Notes: generated by a model not told the origin, from the sequence alone. A stretch of 11,352 bases of DNA from Anaerolineaceae bacterium (GCA_014860845.1 JACZIY010000509.1:1-11352); one strand, 5' to 3'; shown: positions 1 to 5,680, counted from the first letter of the stretch. Made by a program: numbers and translations.

Positions 1-75
1 GTTATTATAGCGGTTTGTTACCCCATTAGAGAATTTTTGCCCCCCTTTTGTTAATCTTCATTCTCAATTTTATTA

Positions 76-81
76 TATAAT
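76..81 (+). promoter_or_regulatory. Probable -10 box for the ATP-grasp/esterase operon
   Basis: A perfect TATAAT lies 31 nt before the ATG at 113, in a strongly AT-rich 112-nt leader. No good -35 hexamer sits at 16-18 nt; the nearest is TTAATC at 51-56, 19 nt upstream. The implied leader is about 25 nt. The call rests on the -10 match and its position only. Confidence 0.4.
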
Positions 82-112
82 TTGTAGATTATTTACAGGG
101 TTTATCTAAATT

Positions 113-1288
113 ATGAACTATGTTTATCTCTCTCCCCATTTTCCCACCAATTACTACCCCTTCGTAGTCAAACTACGCGAAACGGGTGTCAATGTACTGG
201 GGATTGGCGATGCTGCCTTCGATCAGCTTTCAGATCCGCTCAGACGTTATCTAACCGAATATTATCGTGTTTCTGACATGCACAATTATGACGAACTGAT
301 ACGGGCAATGGGTTATTTCACCCACCGCTATGGCAAGATCAACTGTTTCGAATCGCATAATGAGTATTGGCTGGAGACCGGAGCCCGAATTCGTACGGAT
401 TTTAATATCGAAGGTCCCAAAACAGCAGAGATTGCCTGGGTCAAACAAAAATCTTTGATGAAAGAGATCTACCAACAGGCAGGGATTCCCGTCGCTCGTG
501 GCAGGATTATCCGTGATTATGACGAAGCACAGCGTTTCATTTCTGAGGTCGGAACCCCGGTTGTGGCCAAACCGGATAAAGGTGTCGGGGCAGCCGCCAC
601 TTACAAAATTCACAACGAGAACGAACTGCGCTACTTTTTTGTCAACAAGCCATCCGTAGATTACCTGTTTGAGGAATTCATCCAGGGGCAGGTGGTCTCT
701 TATGACGGGCTGGCAGATCAGGATGGCAAGGTTGTCTTTTCTACCGTGGATGTCTTCCGTCAGGGTGTGATGGAAACCGTAAACCACGACCTGGACTTTT
801 TCTACTACAGCTTGCGTGAAATCCCAGAAGACCTGGAGGAGATTGGCTTGCGCACGGTAAAAGCTTTCAATATCCGTGCACGCTTCTTCCACCTGGAGTA
901 CTTCCGGACAGGCGATGGTCGTATCATTGCGCTGGAGGTCAACATGCGCCCACCTGGCGGCTTGACCACCGATATGTACAACTACGCCAACAATTTCGAC
1001 ATCTACGCCGAATACGCTAACATGATCGTGCATAACCGTTTTGACGCTCAGGTTACCCGCCCCTATCACTGCGCTTATCTGGGCCGTAAACGTCACATTC
1101 ATTACGCCTTACCGCACCAGGAGGTGCTCTCCGAGTTCAGTGATATGCTGGTGCACCATCAGCCTATGGACGCCGTCCTGCGTAATGCGCTGGGGGATTA
1201 TGGCTACATCTTGCGTTCACCACACCTTAAAGACATCCTGACGGCCGAGCAGGTCATTCTGGCAGCACAGGGGGATGATCTGGGATGA
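113..1288 (+). CDS. ATP-grasp superfamily ligase (carboxylate-amine ligase-like)
   Basis: A 391-residue cytosolic protein with the ATP-grasp fold. Such enzymes use ATP to make an acylphosphate and join a carboxylate to an amine or thiol. Visible features in order: an N-terminal preATP-grasp region (1-105); the lysine helix KQKSLMKE (111-118); the nucleotide lid strand VVAKPDKGVGA (150-160, Lys153); the adenine-contact segment FEEFIQG (186-192); and the metal/phosphate-binding stretch with Glu262, Glu275, Asn277 and Arg279 (LEVNMRPPGG). All hallmark residues are present, so it should be active. Substrates cannot be read from the sequence. The start is the first ATG of the frame; the ribosome site is weak (CAGGG). 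The stop overlaps the start of the next gene by ATGA, so the two are translationally coupled. The ATP-grasp assignment is firm; the exact reaction is unknown. Confidence 0.88.
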   Translation: MNYVYLSPHFPTNYYPFVVKLRETGVNVLGIGDAAFDQLSDPLRRYLTEYYRVSDMHNYDELIRAMGYFTHRYGKINCFESHNEYWLETGARIRTDFNIEGPKTAEIAWVKQKSLMKEIYQQAGIPVARGRIIRDYDEAQRFISEVGTPVVAKPDKGVGAAATYKIHNENELRYFFVNKPSVDYLFEEFIQGQVVSYDGLADQDGKVVFSTVDVFRQGVMETVNHDLDFFYYSLREIPEDLEEIGLRTVKAFNIRARFFHLEYFRTGDGRIIALEVNMRPPGGLTTDMYNYANNFDIYAEYANMIVHNRFDAQVTRPYHCAYLGRKRHIHYALPHQEVLSEFSDMLVHHQPMDAVLRNALGDYGYILRSPHLKDILTAEQVILAAQGDDLG

Positions 1289-2031
1289 AGATCGAATACC
1301 ATCAGTGGTGGAGCCCCAGCCTCAACCAGATTATGGAGCTGAAGGTCTATGGTCACAACGGTATCCCGCTGCTGGTTTTTCCGTCCCAGAGCGGACGCTT
1401 CTTTGATTTCGAAGACAATGGCATGATCCACGCCATTTATCCCTTCATCGAGAATGGACGCATCAAGGTTTTCACCGTCGACTCGATTGACAGTCAATCC
1501 TGGGCTAACTGGGATGCACCCCCTGACGAGCGAGCGTTGCGTCACGAATCCTATGATCGTTACATCGTCCAGGAGGTGGTACCTTTCATCAACAATCATG
1601 GAGAAGGATTTGAGCAAAAATTTCTGGTAACCGGTGCCAGTATGGGTGCCTATCATGCCTGCAATTTCTTTTTTCGCCATCCGGAAATCTTCAGTGGTTT
1701 GATCGCCCTGAGTGGCCTCTATCAACTCTCCATGTTCATCGGCGATTACATGGATCAGACTGTCTACTTCAATTTACCTTTAGCCTACCTGCCCAATCTG
1801 GAAGAAGAGTGGTATCTCTCTCAGTACCGTCAGAGTAAGATCATCGTTTCCGTTGGTCAGGGTGCCTGGGAGGACGACATGTTGCGGGATACGCGTGCCC
1901 TCGAGCAAATCCTGTGCGATAAGTGCATCCCCGCCTGGATCGACTACTGGGGACAGGATGTCAACCACGACTGGCCTTGGTGGCAGAAGCAATTGCCCTA
2001 CTTTTTGGAGCATATTCTCAAATGGGAATAA
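1285..2031 (+). CDS. Alpha/beta-hydrolase esterase (PF00756-like), partner of the ATP-grasp ligase
   Basis: A 248-residue alpha/beta hydrolase without a signal peptide, probably cytosolic. The nucleophile elbow is GASMGA with Ser119, followed by the helix ending in FFFRHPEIFSGLIALSG, typical of the putative-esterase family. The likely catalytic His is His228 in the NHDWPWW segment, and the acid is probably Asp197 or Asp198 in the AWEDD segment after strand KIIVSVG. The length fits a minimal esterase domain. Its ATG lies inside the stop of the ATP-grasp gene (ATGA), so the two products are made together and probably work on the same small molecule, one forming and one breaking or transferring an acyl bond. 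That pathway link is an inference from coupling. Substrate unknown. Four palindromes follow the stop. Confidence 0.85.
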   Translation: MKIEYHQWWSPSLNQIMELKVYGHNGIPLLVFPSQSGRFFDFEDNGMIHAIYPFIENGRIKVFTVDSIDSQSWANWDAPPDERALRHESYDRYIVQEVVPFINNHGEGFEQKFLVTGASMGAYHACNFFFRHPEIFSGLIALSGLYQLSMFIGDYMDQTVYFNLPLAYLPNLEEEWYLSQYRQSKIIVSVGQGAWEDDMLRDTRALEQILCDKCIPAWIDYWGQDVNHDWPWWQKQLPYFLEHILKWE

Positions 2032-2063
2032 GGTGGTCAAACAGAATATGTTGTGCCAACTAC

Positions 2064-2190
2064 TCCTGTGGATCAATACAAAGTATAGGTATCCACAGGA
2101 TAACAAATTTCAAACCCTTTGAAAAAGGTTTCCAAACCCAACCGATTTCAATCGGTTTGAATCGCAGTATCCATGGATTTTAATCCATGG
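2064..2190. repeat. Copy A of the composite four-hairpin repeat (diverged arms)
   Basis: Four inverted repeats lie between convergent genes. Stem 1 has arms TCCTGTGGAT (2064-2073) and ATCCACAGGA (2091-2100) around a 17-nt loop that itself contains ATAC-AAA-GTAT. Stem 2 spans 2112-2131 (AAACC-c-TTT, loop GA, AAAGGTTT; one bulge). Stem 3 spans 2140-2157 (AACCGATT, loop TC, AATCGGTT). Stem 4 spans 2171-2190 (CCATGGATT, loop TT, AATCCATGG). Spacings are 11-12, 8 and 13 nt, matching the copies near 4402 and 5280. The arms of stems 2-4 differ from those copies but still pair. There is no T-run, so intrinsic termination is doubtful, although the position suits a transcript 3' end. Confidence 0.8.
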
Positions 2191-2242
2191 GACAAGTTAC
2201 CACACTACGACTCACCCTCGTAACTCCCCCTCATCCAACAGA

Positions 2243-2887
2243 CTACACTCCTGCAATATCACGCCGCATTTGATTCAAAAAACACTCCTGGGCCGCAACA
2301 CGTTGGGCAGCACGGTTTCGTGATACCGGAAAATAAAACAAATCCACAAGTTCTTTGCGGCGTTCCAGTTCATTCTTCGCCATGCTCACAATCTCGCCAT
2401 AGCTCATGGTATGCTCGGGGAAAGCCGGCATCACAGCGATCATATTGGTGTAAGAAAGTGGTCCCAATTTGGTGAGCTTATCAGCATCCCACAAAACTCG
2501 GGCATCGTGATCTTCCTCGGGCAGGGACTGAGGTTCGCTCGAATGCATCGCGACCACATAGGCTACCAGATTGATCTTCTCCTGCGGAAAACCAGTTTCG
2601 GCCAGATTCTCACGAATCCAGTTGGCTGCCAGCAAGGCATGCCGATCGGGTTTTGCCAGTTGCGGTTGGAAGCGGTCATGCAACCAGACTGAGGCAATTA
2701 CGACTTCTTCGTCACCACCGACCTGCTGCAAGAGCCAACGCGCATCACGTTCCACCTGGCGCACATGCTCCAGTCGGTAATTAAAGTATGGTTTACCTTT
2801 TGGTGTCGGCCAAATCTCACAAGCTATCTGACCGGTAATTTTTTCTAAATCTTTGCGAATACGAAATAACCACTCAGGGGTATCCAT
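2243..2887 (-). CDS. HD-domain metal-dependent phosphohydrolase
   Basis: A 214-residue soluble protein of the HD superfamily, which hydrolyses phosphate esters of nucleotides and other metabolites using bound metal. The ligand set is complete: His41 in YRLEHVRQVERDA, the His70-Asp71 doublet in VWLHDRF, His115 in VVAMHSSEP, and Asp134/Asp136 in LWDADKLTKLG. The last motif, DADKL, is the usual C-terminal ligand of small HD enzymes. The C-terminal third is a helical extension rich in Arg and Glu. No second domain is present. The start is the ATG with AAGGAGG 5 nt upstream. It lies 74 nt downstream of the antiporter gene on the same strand but has its own promoter. Substrate cannot be assigned; nucleotidase or nucleotide pyrophosphohydrolase activity are the usual options. 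Confidence 0.85.
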   Translation of the reverse strand: MDTPEWLFRIRKDLEKITGQIACEIWPTPKGKPYFNYRLEHVRQVERDARWLLQQVGGDEEVVIASVWLHDRFQPQLAKPDRHALLAANWIRENLAETGFPQEKINLVAYVVAMHSSEPQSLPEEDHDARVLWDADKLTKLGPLSYTNMIAVMPAFPEHTMSYGEIVSMAKNELERRKELVDLFYFPVSRNRAAQRVAAQECFLNQMRRDIAGV

Positions 2888-2921
2888 ACAATCCTCCTTG
2901 CAACGTCACGCCCGATGGCTA

Positions 2922-2953
2922 ATTGTACCAAGAATTGTCATAAATTGTGTCAA
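2922..2953 (-). promoter_or_regulatory. Promoter of the HD-domain gene, overlapping three AATTGT repeats
   Basis: Reading the minus strand there is TTGACA (2948-2953), a 20-nt spacer, and an extended -10 TGGTACAAT (TACAAT at 2922-2927). The spacer is long, but the TGN extension compensates in many such promoters. The start would fall near 2915, giving a leader of about 28 nt. On the plus strand AATTGT occurs at 2921, 2933 and 2943, covering -35 to -10 at roughly one helical turn, so a repressor could bind here. The repressor is hypothetical. Confidence 0.5.
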
Positions 2954-2961
2954 GAATAAAA

Positions 2962-3942
2962 TTAATTAATCCCACGTTGATACAGAAGCAGCATCCCTGA
3001 GATATATAAAATGAAAAGTAAAAGTGAATCCACTTCGATAAACCAGAAGCGTCTCTCCAATTTTGCGAGGTTACCCACCAGCCCAATAGCGGTCATCAGT
3101 AATCCGAACAGACCCACCAGCATGAAAGCCGGGTCAATCGCACCCAGGAATCGACCCTGGGTGTAAAACAGGTCGGTCAATCCCAACGCAAACATATTGA
3201 ACATATTGCTACCGAACAGGTTGCCAATCGCCATATCGCTGGCACCAATCCGGATGGCAGCAATGGTTGTCACCATTTCGGGTAATGAAGTCACGAGCGC
3301 AACCAGTGTTGTACCCACAAAGGTGGTACCTAAGCCTGTGAGTTCAGCAATTTCTACAGCAGCTCTAACCATAAGAGGTGTGACCAGAATCAACGCTCCA
3401 GCAGCGAGAGAAAAACCAAGCAAACCCACCCAGAGCTTGGGAACATCATCCGGTATTTCCTCGTTACTCAGTTTCTCCCCCCTCGGCTCTCCAGAGATCA
3501 AGCGCAAGGCAAAAATATAAGCCGCGATGATGATAATCGAATCCAACCCCAAAAAACCAATCTTCACCTGGATATCTGCTGCCATGAAATACAACACCAG
3601 ACCAATCATCATAATCGCCAGGCTACCTGTAAGAGCATGACGCATGGCTGCTTTCCGCAGGATGCGCTGGCTACGATGTAATAAATCCAGAACTGCTAAT
3701 AACACCATATTGAAGGCGTTACTACCCATCAAGTTACCCGCAGCGATATTGGGAGAACCTTGTCTAACACCTTCCATAGATGTCAATAATTCAGGCAAAG
3801 ATGTTGCCCCAGCCATCAGCAATATTCCAATGAACATCCCCCCCAATCCGGTCCGGATGGCAATCACATCACCATATTTTGCCAGGAAATAAGCAGCCAC
3901 CACAATGGCGAGCGCAGTCAACACAAATTGAACCCAGACCAT
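2962..3942 (-). CDS. CaCA-family Na+/Ca2+ (cation/calcium) antiporter
   Basis: A 326-residue inner-membrane protein with about ten hydrophobic helices. It carries the two inverted alpha-repeats of the calcium/cation antiporter family: alpha-1 GATSLPELLTS (45-55) with Glu51 and GSNAFN (73-78), and alpha-2 LVTSLPEMVTT (216-226) with Glu222 and GSNMFN (244-249). These Glu and Asn residues bind cations in solved exchangers. A charged cytosolic loop around 150-170 (GEPRGEKLSNEEIPDD) separates the halves. The frame is open further upstream to 4068, but the ATG at 3942 is preferred: it begins exactly at helix 1, has AAGGAAG upstream, and starts 2 nt after the stop of the PII-like gene. The longer reading would overlap that gene by over 120 nt. 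The ion pair cannot be fixed from sequence; Ca2+ or another divalent cation against Na+ or H+ is likely. Confidence 0.9.
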   Translation of the reverse strand: MVWVQFVLTALAIVVAAYFLAKYGDVIAIRTGLGGMFIGILLMAGATSLPELLTSMEGVRQGSPNIAAGNLMGSNAFNMVLLAVLDLLHRSQRILRKAAMRHALTGSLAIMMIGLVLYFMAADIQVKIGFLGLDSIIIIAAYIFALRLISGEPRGEKLSNEEIPDDVPKLWVGLLGFSLAAGALILVTPLMVRAAVEIAELTGLGTTFVGTTLVALVTSLPEMVTTIAAIRIGASDMAIGNLFGSNMFNMFALGLTDLFYTQGRFLGAIDPAFMLVGLFGLLMTAIGLVGNLAKLERRFWFIEVDSLLLFILYISGMLLLYQRGIN

Positions 3943-3944
3943 AT

Positions 3945-4298
3945 TCAATCTTCCTTTGCCAGATCGTGAGAGGACAAACCTTTGACCATGCTGAGTGGCC
4001 AGGCAGCATAAATTCCAGTATTGGGTTCGGATAAATCTCCAATCACTGACTCTGTTAACTGTAAGCACTTTTCAGCCATTGCCTCGTTATCGACGATCGC
4101 AATCAGGGTTACATTTTCTTTTTCGCTGGCTTCACGGCTGGTATATAAATATCGCATGGGGATCAGCTTACGCGTCAAGCGATATAACCCGGTGGATTCT
4201 ATAACCGTTGCCCCGCGAATCCCCCCTTTTGTCCAGGCATGTAATACATCCTCTAATAAAGAGGGATCATCCAGTATAAATAGCGCCATGTAGTTCAT
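3945..4298 (-). CDS. PII-like small regulatory protein linked to the antiporter
   Basis: A 117-residue protein with the look of a PII-like ferredoxin fold: N-terminal strand MNYMALFILDD, a helix (PSLLEDVLHAWTKGGI), the strand GATVIESTGL that is the PII-family hallmark, a short T-loop-like segment (about residues 40-60), then strand VTLIAIVD and a second helix. PII-like trimers bind nucleotides or small metabolites and act by docking on target proteins, often transporters. No uridylylation tyrosine motif of GlnB type is visible and the T-loop is short. The gene has AAGGAGGT about 5 nt before its ATG and is followed after 2 nt by the antiporter start, so both are made from one transcript. I infer that it senses a ligand and tunes the antiporter. 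CutA-like metal tolerance proteins share the fold and are an alternative. Confidence 0.7.
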   Translation of the reverse strand: MNYMALFILDDPSLLEDVLHAWTKGGIRGATVIESTGLYRLTRKLIPMRYLYTSREASEKENVTLIAIVDNEAMAEKCLQLTESVIGDLSEPNTGIYAAWPLSMVKGLSSHDLAKED

Positions 4299-4345
4299 TT
4301 TTTACCTCCTTGTATTTTTATCCCAAAGGAAAAAATTTTTTTAAT

Positions 4346-4351
4346 ATTGTA
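4346..4351 (-). promoter_or_regulatory. Candidate extended -10 for the PII-like/antiporter operon
   Basis: On the minus strand TGTTACAAT reads as an extended -10 (TGN plus TACAAT, 4346-4351). Just downstream lies an A-tract/T-tract (about 4330-4343). No convincing -35 is seen at 16-18 nt. The start would fall near 4339, giving a leader of about 40 nt before the ATG at 4298. Confidence 0.35.
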
Positions 4352-4401
4352 ACAGATGATGGAGGCATTAATTATCTAAGAGGTGTAATTTTTCACATCT
4401 C

Positions 4402-4509
4402 ACCTGTGGTTAAAACCACAGGCTGATAGATTCAAACCTGTTCAAACAGGTTCATCTCGCAACCGGATGAATCCGGTTTGACCCTGACAGACACAGGTTA
4501 AAACCTGTG
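4402..4509. repeat. Copy 1 of the composite four-hairpin repeat (complete)
   Basis: Four perfect palindromes in order. Stem 1 at 4403-4422 has 9-bp arms CCTGTGGTT/AACCACAGG, loop AA. Stem 2 at 4435-4452 has AACCTGTT/AACAGGTT, loop CA. Stem 3 at 4461-4478 has AACCGGAT/ATCCGGTT, loop GA. Stem 4 at 4492-4509 has CACAGGTT/AACCTGTG, loop AA. Linkers are 12, 8 and 13 nt. Opening the innermost pair gives a TNAA tetraloop in every stem. Stem 4 runs straight into the 12-bp tandem tail. The stems are symmetric, so strand cannot be decided. Confidence 0.92.
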
Positions 4510-4553
4510 GTGTGATATGGTGCGTGATATGTGGCATAATCCGTGGCGTTGAC
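4506..4553. repeat. 12-bp degenerate tandem repeat, tail of copy 1
   Basis: Four head-to-tail 12-nt units begin inside the right arm of stem 4: TGTGGTGTGATA, TGGTGCGTGATA, TGTGGCATAATC and CGTGGCGTTGAC. They fit the consensus TGTGGYGTRATY seen more clearly at 5381-5440 and 5567-5626. A stop-free reading across this region on the minus strand is repeat-derived and is not called as a gene. Confidence 0.75.
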
Positions 4554-4602
4554 CATCCCAATATCTCATTCGGGATCGCCAGGTTGGTTTTCGCATGAAG
4601 TA

Positions 4603-4666
4603 TCTGTACGACCTCACCTGTGGTTGAAACCACAGGCTGGTAGAGTCAAACCTGTTCAAACAGGTT
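4603..4666. repeat. Copy 2 of the composite repeat (stems 1 and 2 only)
   Basis: The conserved leader TCTGTACGACCTCA (4603-4616) precedes stem 1 (4617-4636; arms CCTGTGGTT/AACCACAGG, loop GA). A 12-nt linker leads to stem 2 (4649-4666; arms AACCTGTT/AACAGGTT, loop CA). Stems 3 and 4 and the 12-bp tail are missing; AT-rich DNA leading to the transposase 3' end begins right after stem 2. Arms are identical to copies 1 and 3, and only loop and linker bases differ. The truncation point may mark one edge of the transposase-bearing segment. Confidence 0.88.
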
Positions 4667-4713
4667 CTGGAAATAAATAATTACTAATTTATATTCATCT
4701 CAATTAAATTTGA

Positions 4714-5172
4714 TCAAAAAGGACCCCCATTAATCGAGTAGTAACCTTCTTTTGGTTCCCGAATAGTTGTGGAAATCTTCATATCCTCATCATCACATGT
4801 TTCATACCTCAAGAATGTTTCATTCTTGGAATGATGATCTTTTTGGTTTTTTACAAAATCGATAGCAGCACTCAAATTTCTTTCACTGATGGAAAGTACG
4901 CCATAACCTCGTTGCCAATATAAATCAGGGAAATCAAACGAACTGGCTCCCTTCAAGTTTTTTACAATATCGGCAATCGAGCATTTTGGTGGAATTTCCA
5001 TAATCAAATGAATATGATCAAAGAAAGCATTGACTGAAAAAATTCTACAATCTAAATTTTTGGCTTTATTAACCAAATAAGGAAATAAATCTGTTTCTAA
5101 TTTCTGTGTTATGAGTGGTTCTCTATTTTTTGTTGACCAAACAAGATGATAAAAGAGGCGAGCATAGACCAT
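4714..5172 (-). CDS. HUH/Y1 transposase of IS200/RAYT type with Tyr-to-Phe change
   Basis: A 152-residue single-domain protein of the Y1 transposase family, which nicks and rejoins single-stranded DNA at hairpins. Hallmarks are YHLVWSTKNREPLI (8-21), the metal-binding HUH motif His53-Ile-His55 in FFDHIHLIMEIPPK, the IADIVKNLKG helix, and YWQRGYGVLSISE (85-97). The C-terminal helix reads AAIDFVKNQKDHH. In relatives the nucleophilic tyrosine stands where Phe106 is here (YV/YI-xxQ); the codon is TTT, one base from TAT. The protein may therefore be unable to form the DNA-tyrosine link while still binding hairpins. The length is normal and there is no frameshift. GGGAG lies 6 nt before the ATG. 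The gene is more AT-rich than its neighbours and sits between copies 2 and 3 of the hairpin repeat, as RAYT genes sit among REP sequences. Confidence 0.88.
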   Translation of the reverse strand: MVYARLFYHLVWSTKNREPLITQKLETDLFPYLVNKAKNLDCRIFSVNAFFDHIHLIMEIPPKCSIADIVKNLKGASSFDFPDLYWQRGYGVLSISERNLSAAIDFVKNQKDHHSKNETFLRYETCDDEDMKISTTIREPKEGYYSINGGPF

Positions 5173-5266
5173 AATATTCTCCCATGTAGGTGTTATGAAA
5201 GTCCAAAATTCATTTTATCAAATTTTTCAATTACGATTAGAATAAAATCCTTTTGAAAATTTGTTT

Positions 5267-5384
5267 CTGTACAACCTCACCTGTGGTATAAACCACAGGC
5301 TGGGAGATTCAAACCTGTTCAAACAGGTTCAGCTGAACCGGATGAATCCGGTTTGAGTCTGGCAGACACAGGTTGAAACCTGTG
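5267..5384. repeat. Copy 3 of the composite four-hairpin repeat (complete)
   Basis: The leader TCTGTACAACCTCA precedes stem 1 at 5280-5299 (CCTGTGGT/ACCACAGG, loop ATAA), stem 2 at 5312-5329 (AACCTGTT/AACAGGTT), stem 3 at 5336-5353 (AACCGGAT/ATCCGGTT) and stem 4 at 5367-5384 (CACAGGTT/AACCTGTG, loop GA). Linkers are 12, 6 and 13 nt. Compared with copy 1, the stem arms agree except for the innermost pair of stem 1, and differences fall in loops and linkers. It lies just upstream of the transposase promoter region. Confidence 0.92.
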
Positions 5385-5440
5385 GTGTGATTTGTGGTGT
5401 GATTTGTGGTTTGATTTATGGCGTAATTTGTGACATGATC
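5381..5440. repeat. 12-bp tandem repeat, tail of copy 3 (five units)
   Basis: Five consecutive 12-nt units: TGTGGTGTGATT twice exactly, then TGTGGTTTGATT, TATGGCGTAATT and TGTGACATGATC, decaying away from the hairpins. The first unit shares its TGTG with the right arm of stem 4, so array and hairpins form one continuous element. Two identical units beside the hairpin suggest recent expansion from that end. Confidence 0.88.
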
Positions 5441-5505
5441 CCTGGCAATGTCCTTCACCATGTATCAATCAGGCTTCCCCTATGATTCGTTTCCATGTGG
5501 TGTTT

Positions 5506-5534
5506 CTGTGCAACCTCACCTGTGGTTAAAACTT
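5506..5534. repeat. Copy 4, broken half of stem 1
   Basis: The leader TCTGTGCAACCTCA is followed by the left arm and loop of stem 1, CCTGTGGTTAAAAC, and the match then breaks off. The right arm and all later stems are lost. The next stretch (AATGAAGTATCTGTAC) resembles the bases before copy 2 (4594-4608), so two copies appear to have been joined by deletion or recombination. Confidence 0.7.
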
Positions 5535-5550
5535 AGTTCCGAATGAAGTA

Positions 5551-5626
5551 TCTGTACCACCTCACCTGTGGTGTAATTTGTGGTTTGATTTGTGGTGTGA
5601 TTTGTGGCGTAATCTGTGGCGCGATC
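5551..5626. repeat. Copy 5: leader and half stem 1 fused directly to a 12-bp array
   Basis: The leader TCTGTACCACCTCA (5551-5564) leads into CCTGTGG, which here continues as five tandem units at 5567-5626: TGTGGTGTAATT, TGTGGTTTGATT, TGTGGTGTGATT, TGTGGCGTAATC and TGTGGCGCGATC. Stem 1's left arm and stem 4's right arm share CCTGTGG, so a deletion between those two sites in a full copy would produce this form exactly. A plus-strand open frame here (WxxDLW-like period of four residues) is repeat-derived. Confidence 0.85.
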
Positions 5627-5680
5627 TATATCAAATCCCCTCGGAAAACCATGAGCTCATCAACTCAACAACTCATGAAA

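Noticed and set aside
251..1102. 283-codon open frame on the minus strand
   Set aside because: It lies fully within the ATP-grasp gene on the opposite strand. The ATP-grasp motifs are clear, and the antisense product has no recognisable features or ribosome site.
3943..4068. N-terminal extension of the antiporter to 4068
   Set aside because: It would overlap the PII-like gene by over 120 nt, is not hydrophobic or family-like, and the ATG at 3942 has a ribosome site and starts at helix 1.
4442..4633. 63-residue minus-strand open frame
   Set aside because: It is made entirely of hairpin repeats and the 12-bp array; no ribosome site and no protein-like composition.
4299..4713. Riboswitch or structured leader for the PII-like operon
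   Set aside because: The hairpins here are the dispersed repeats, found also far from this operon, and lie upstream of the likely -10, so they are not in its leader.
4402..5626. CRISPR array
   Set aside because: The repeats are palindromes of several kinds with short, conserved linkers; there are no unique spacers of equal length and no cas genes. The 12-bp units are directly contiguous.
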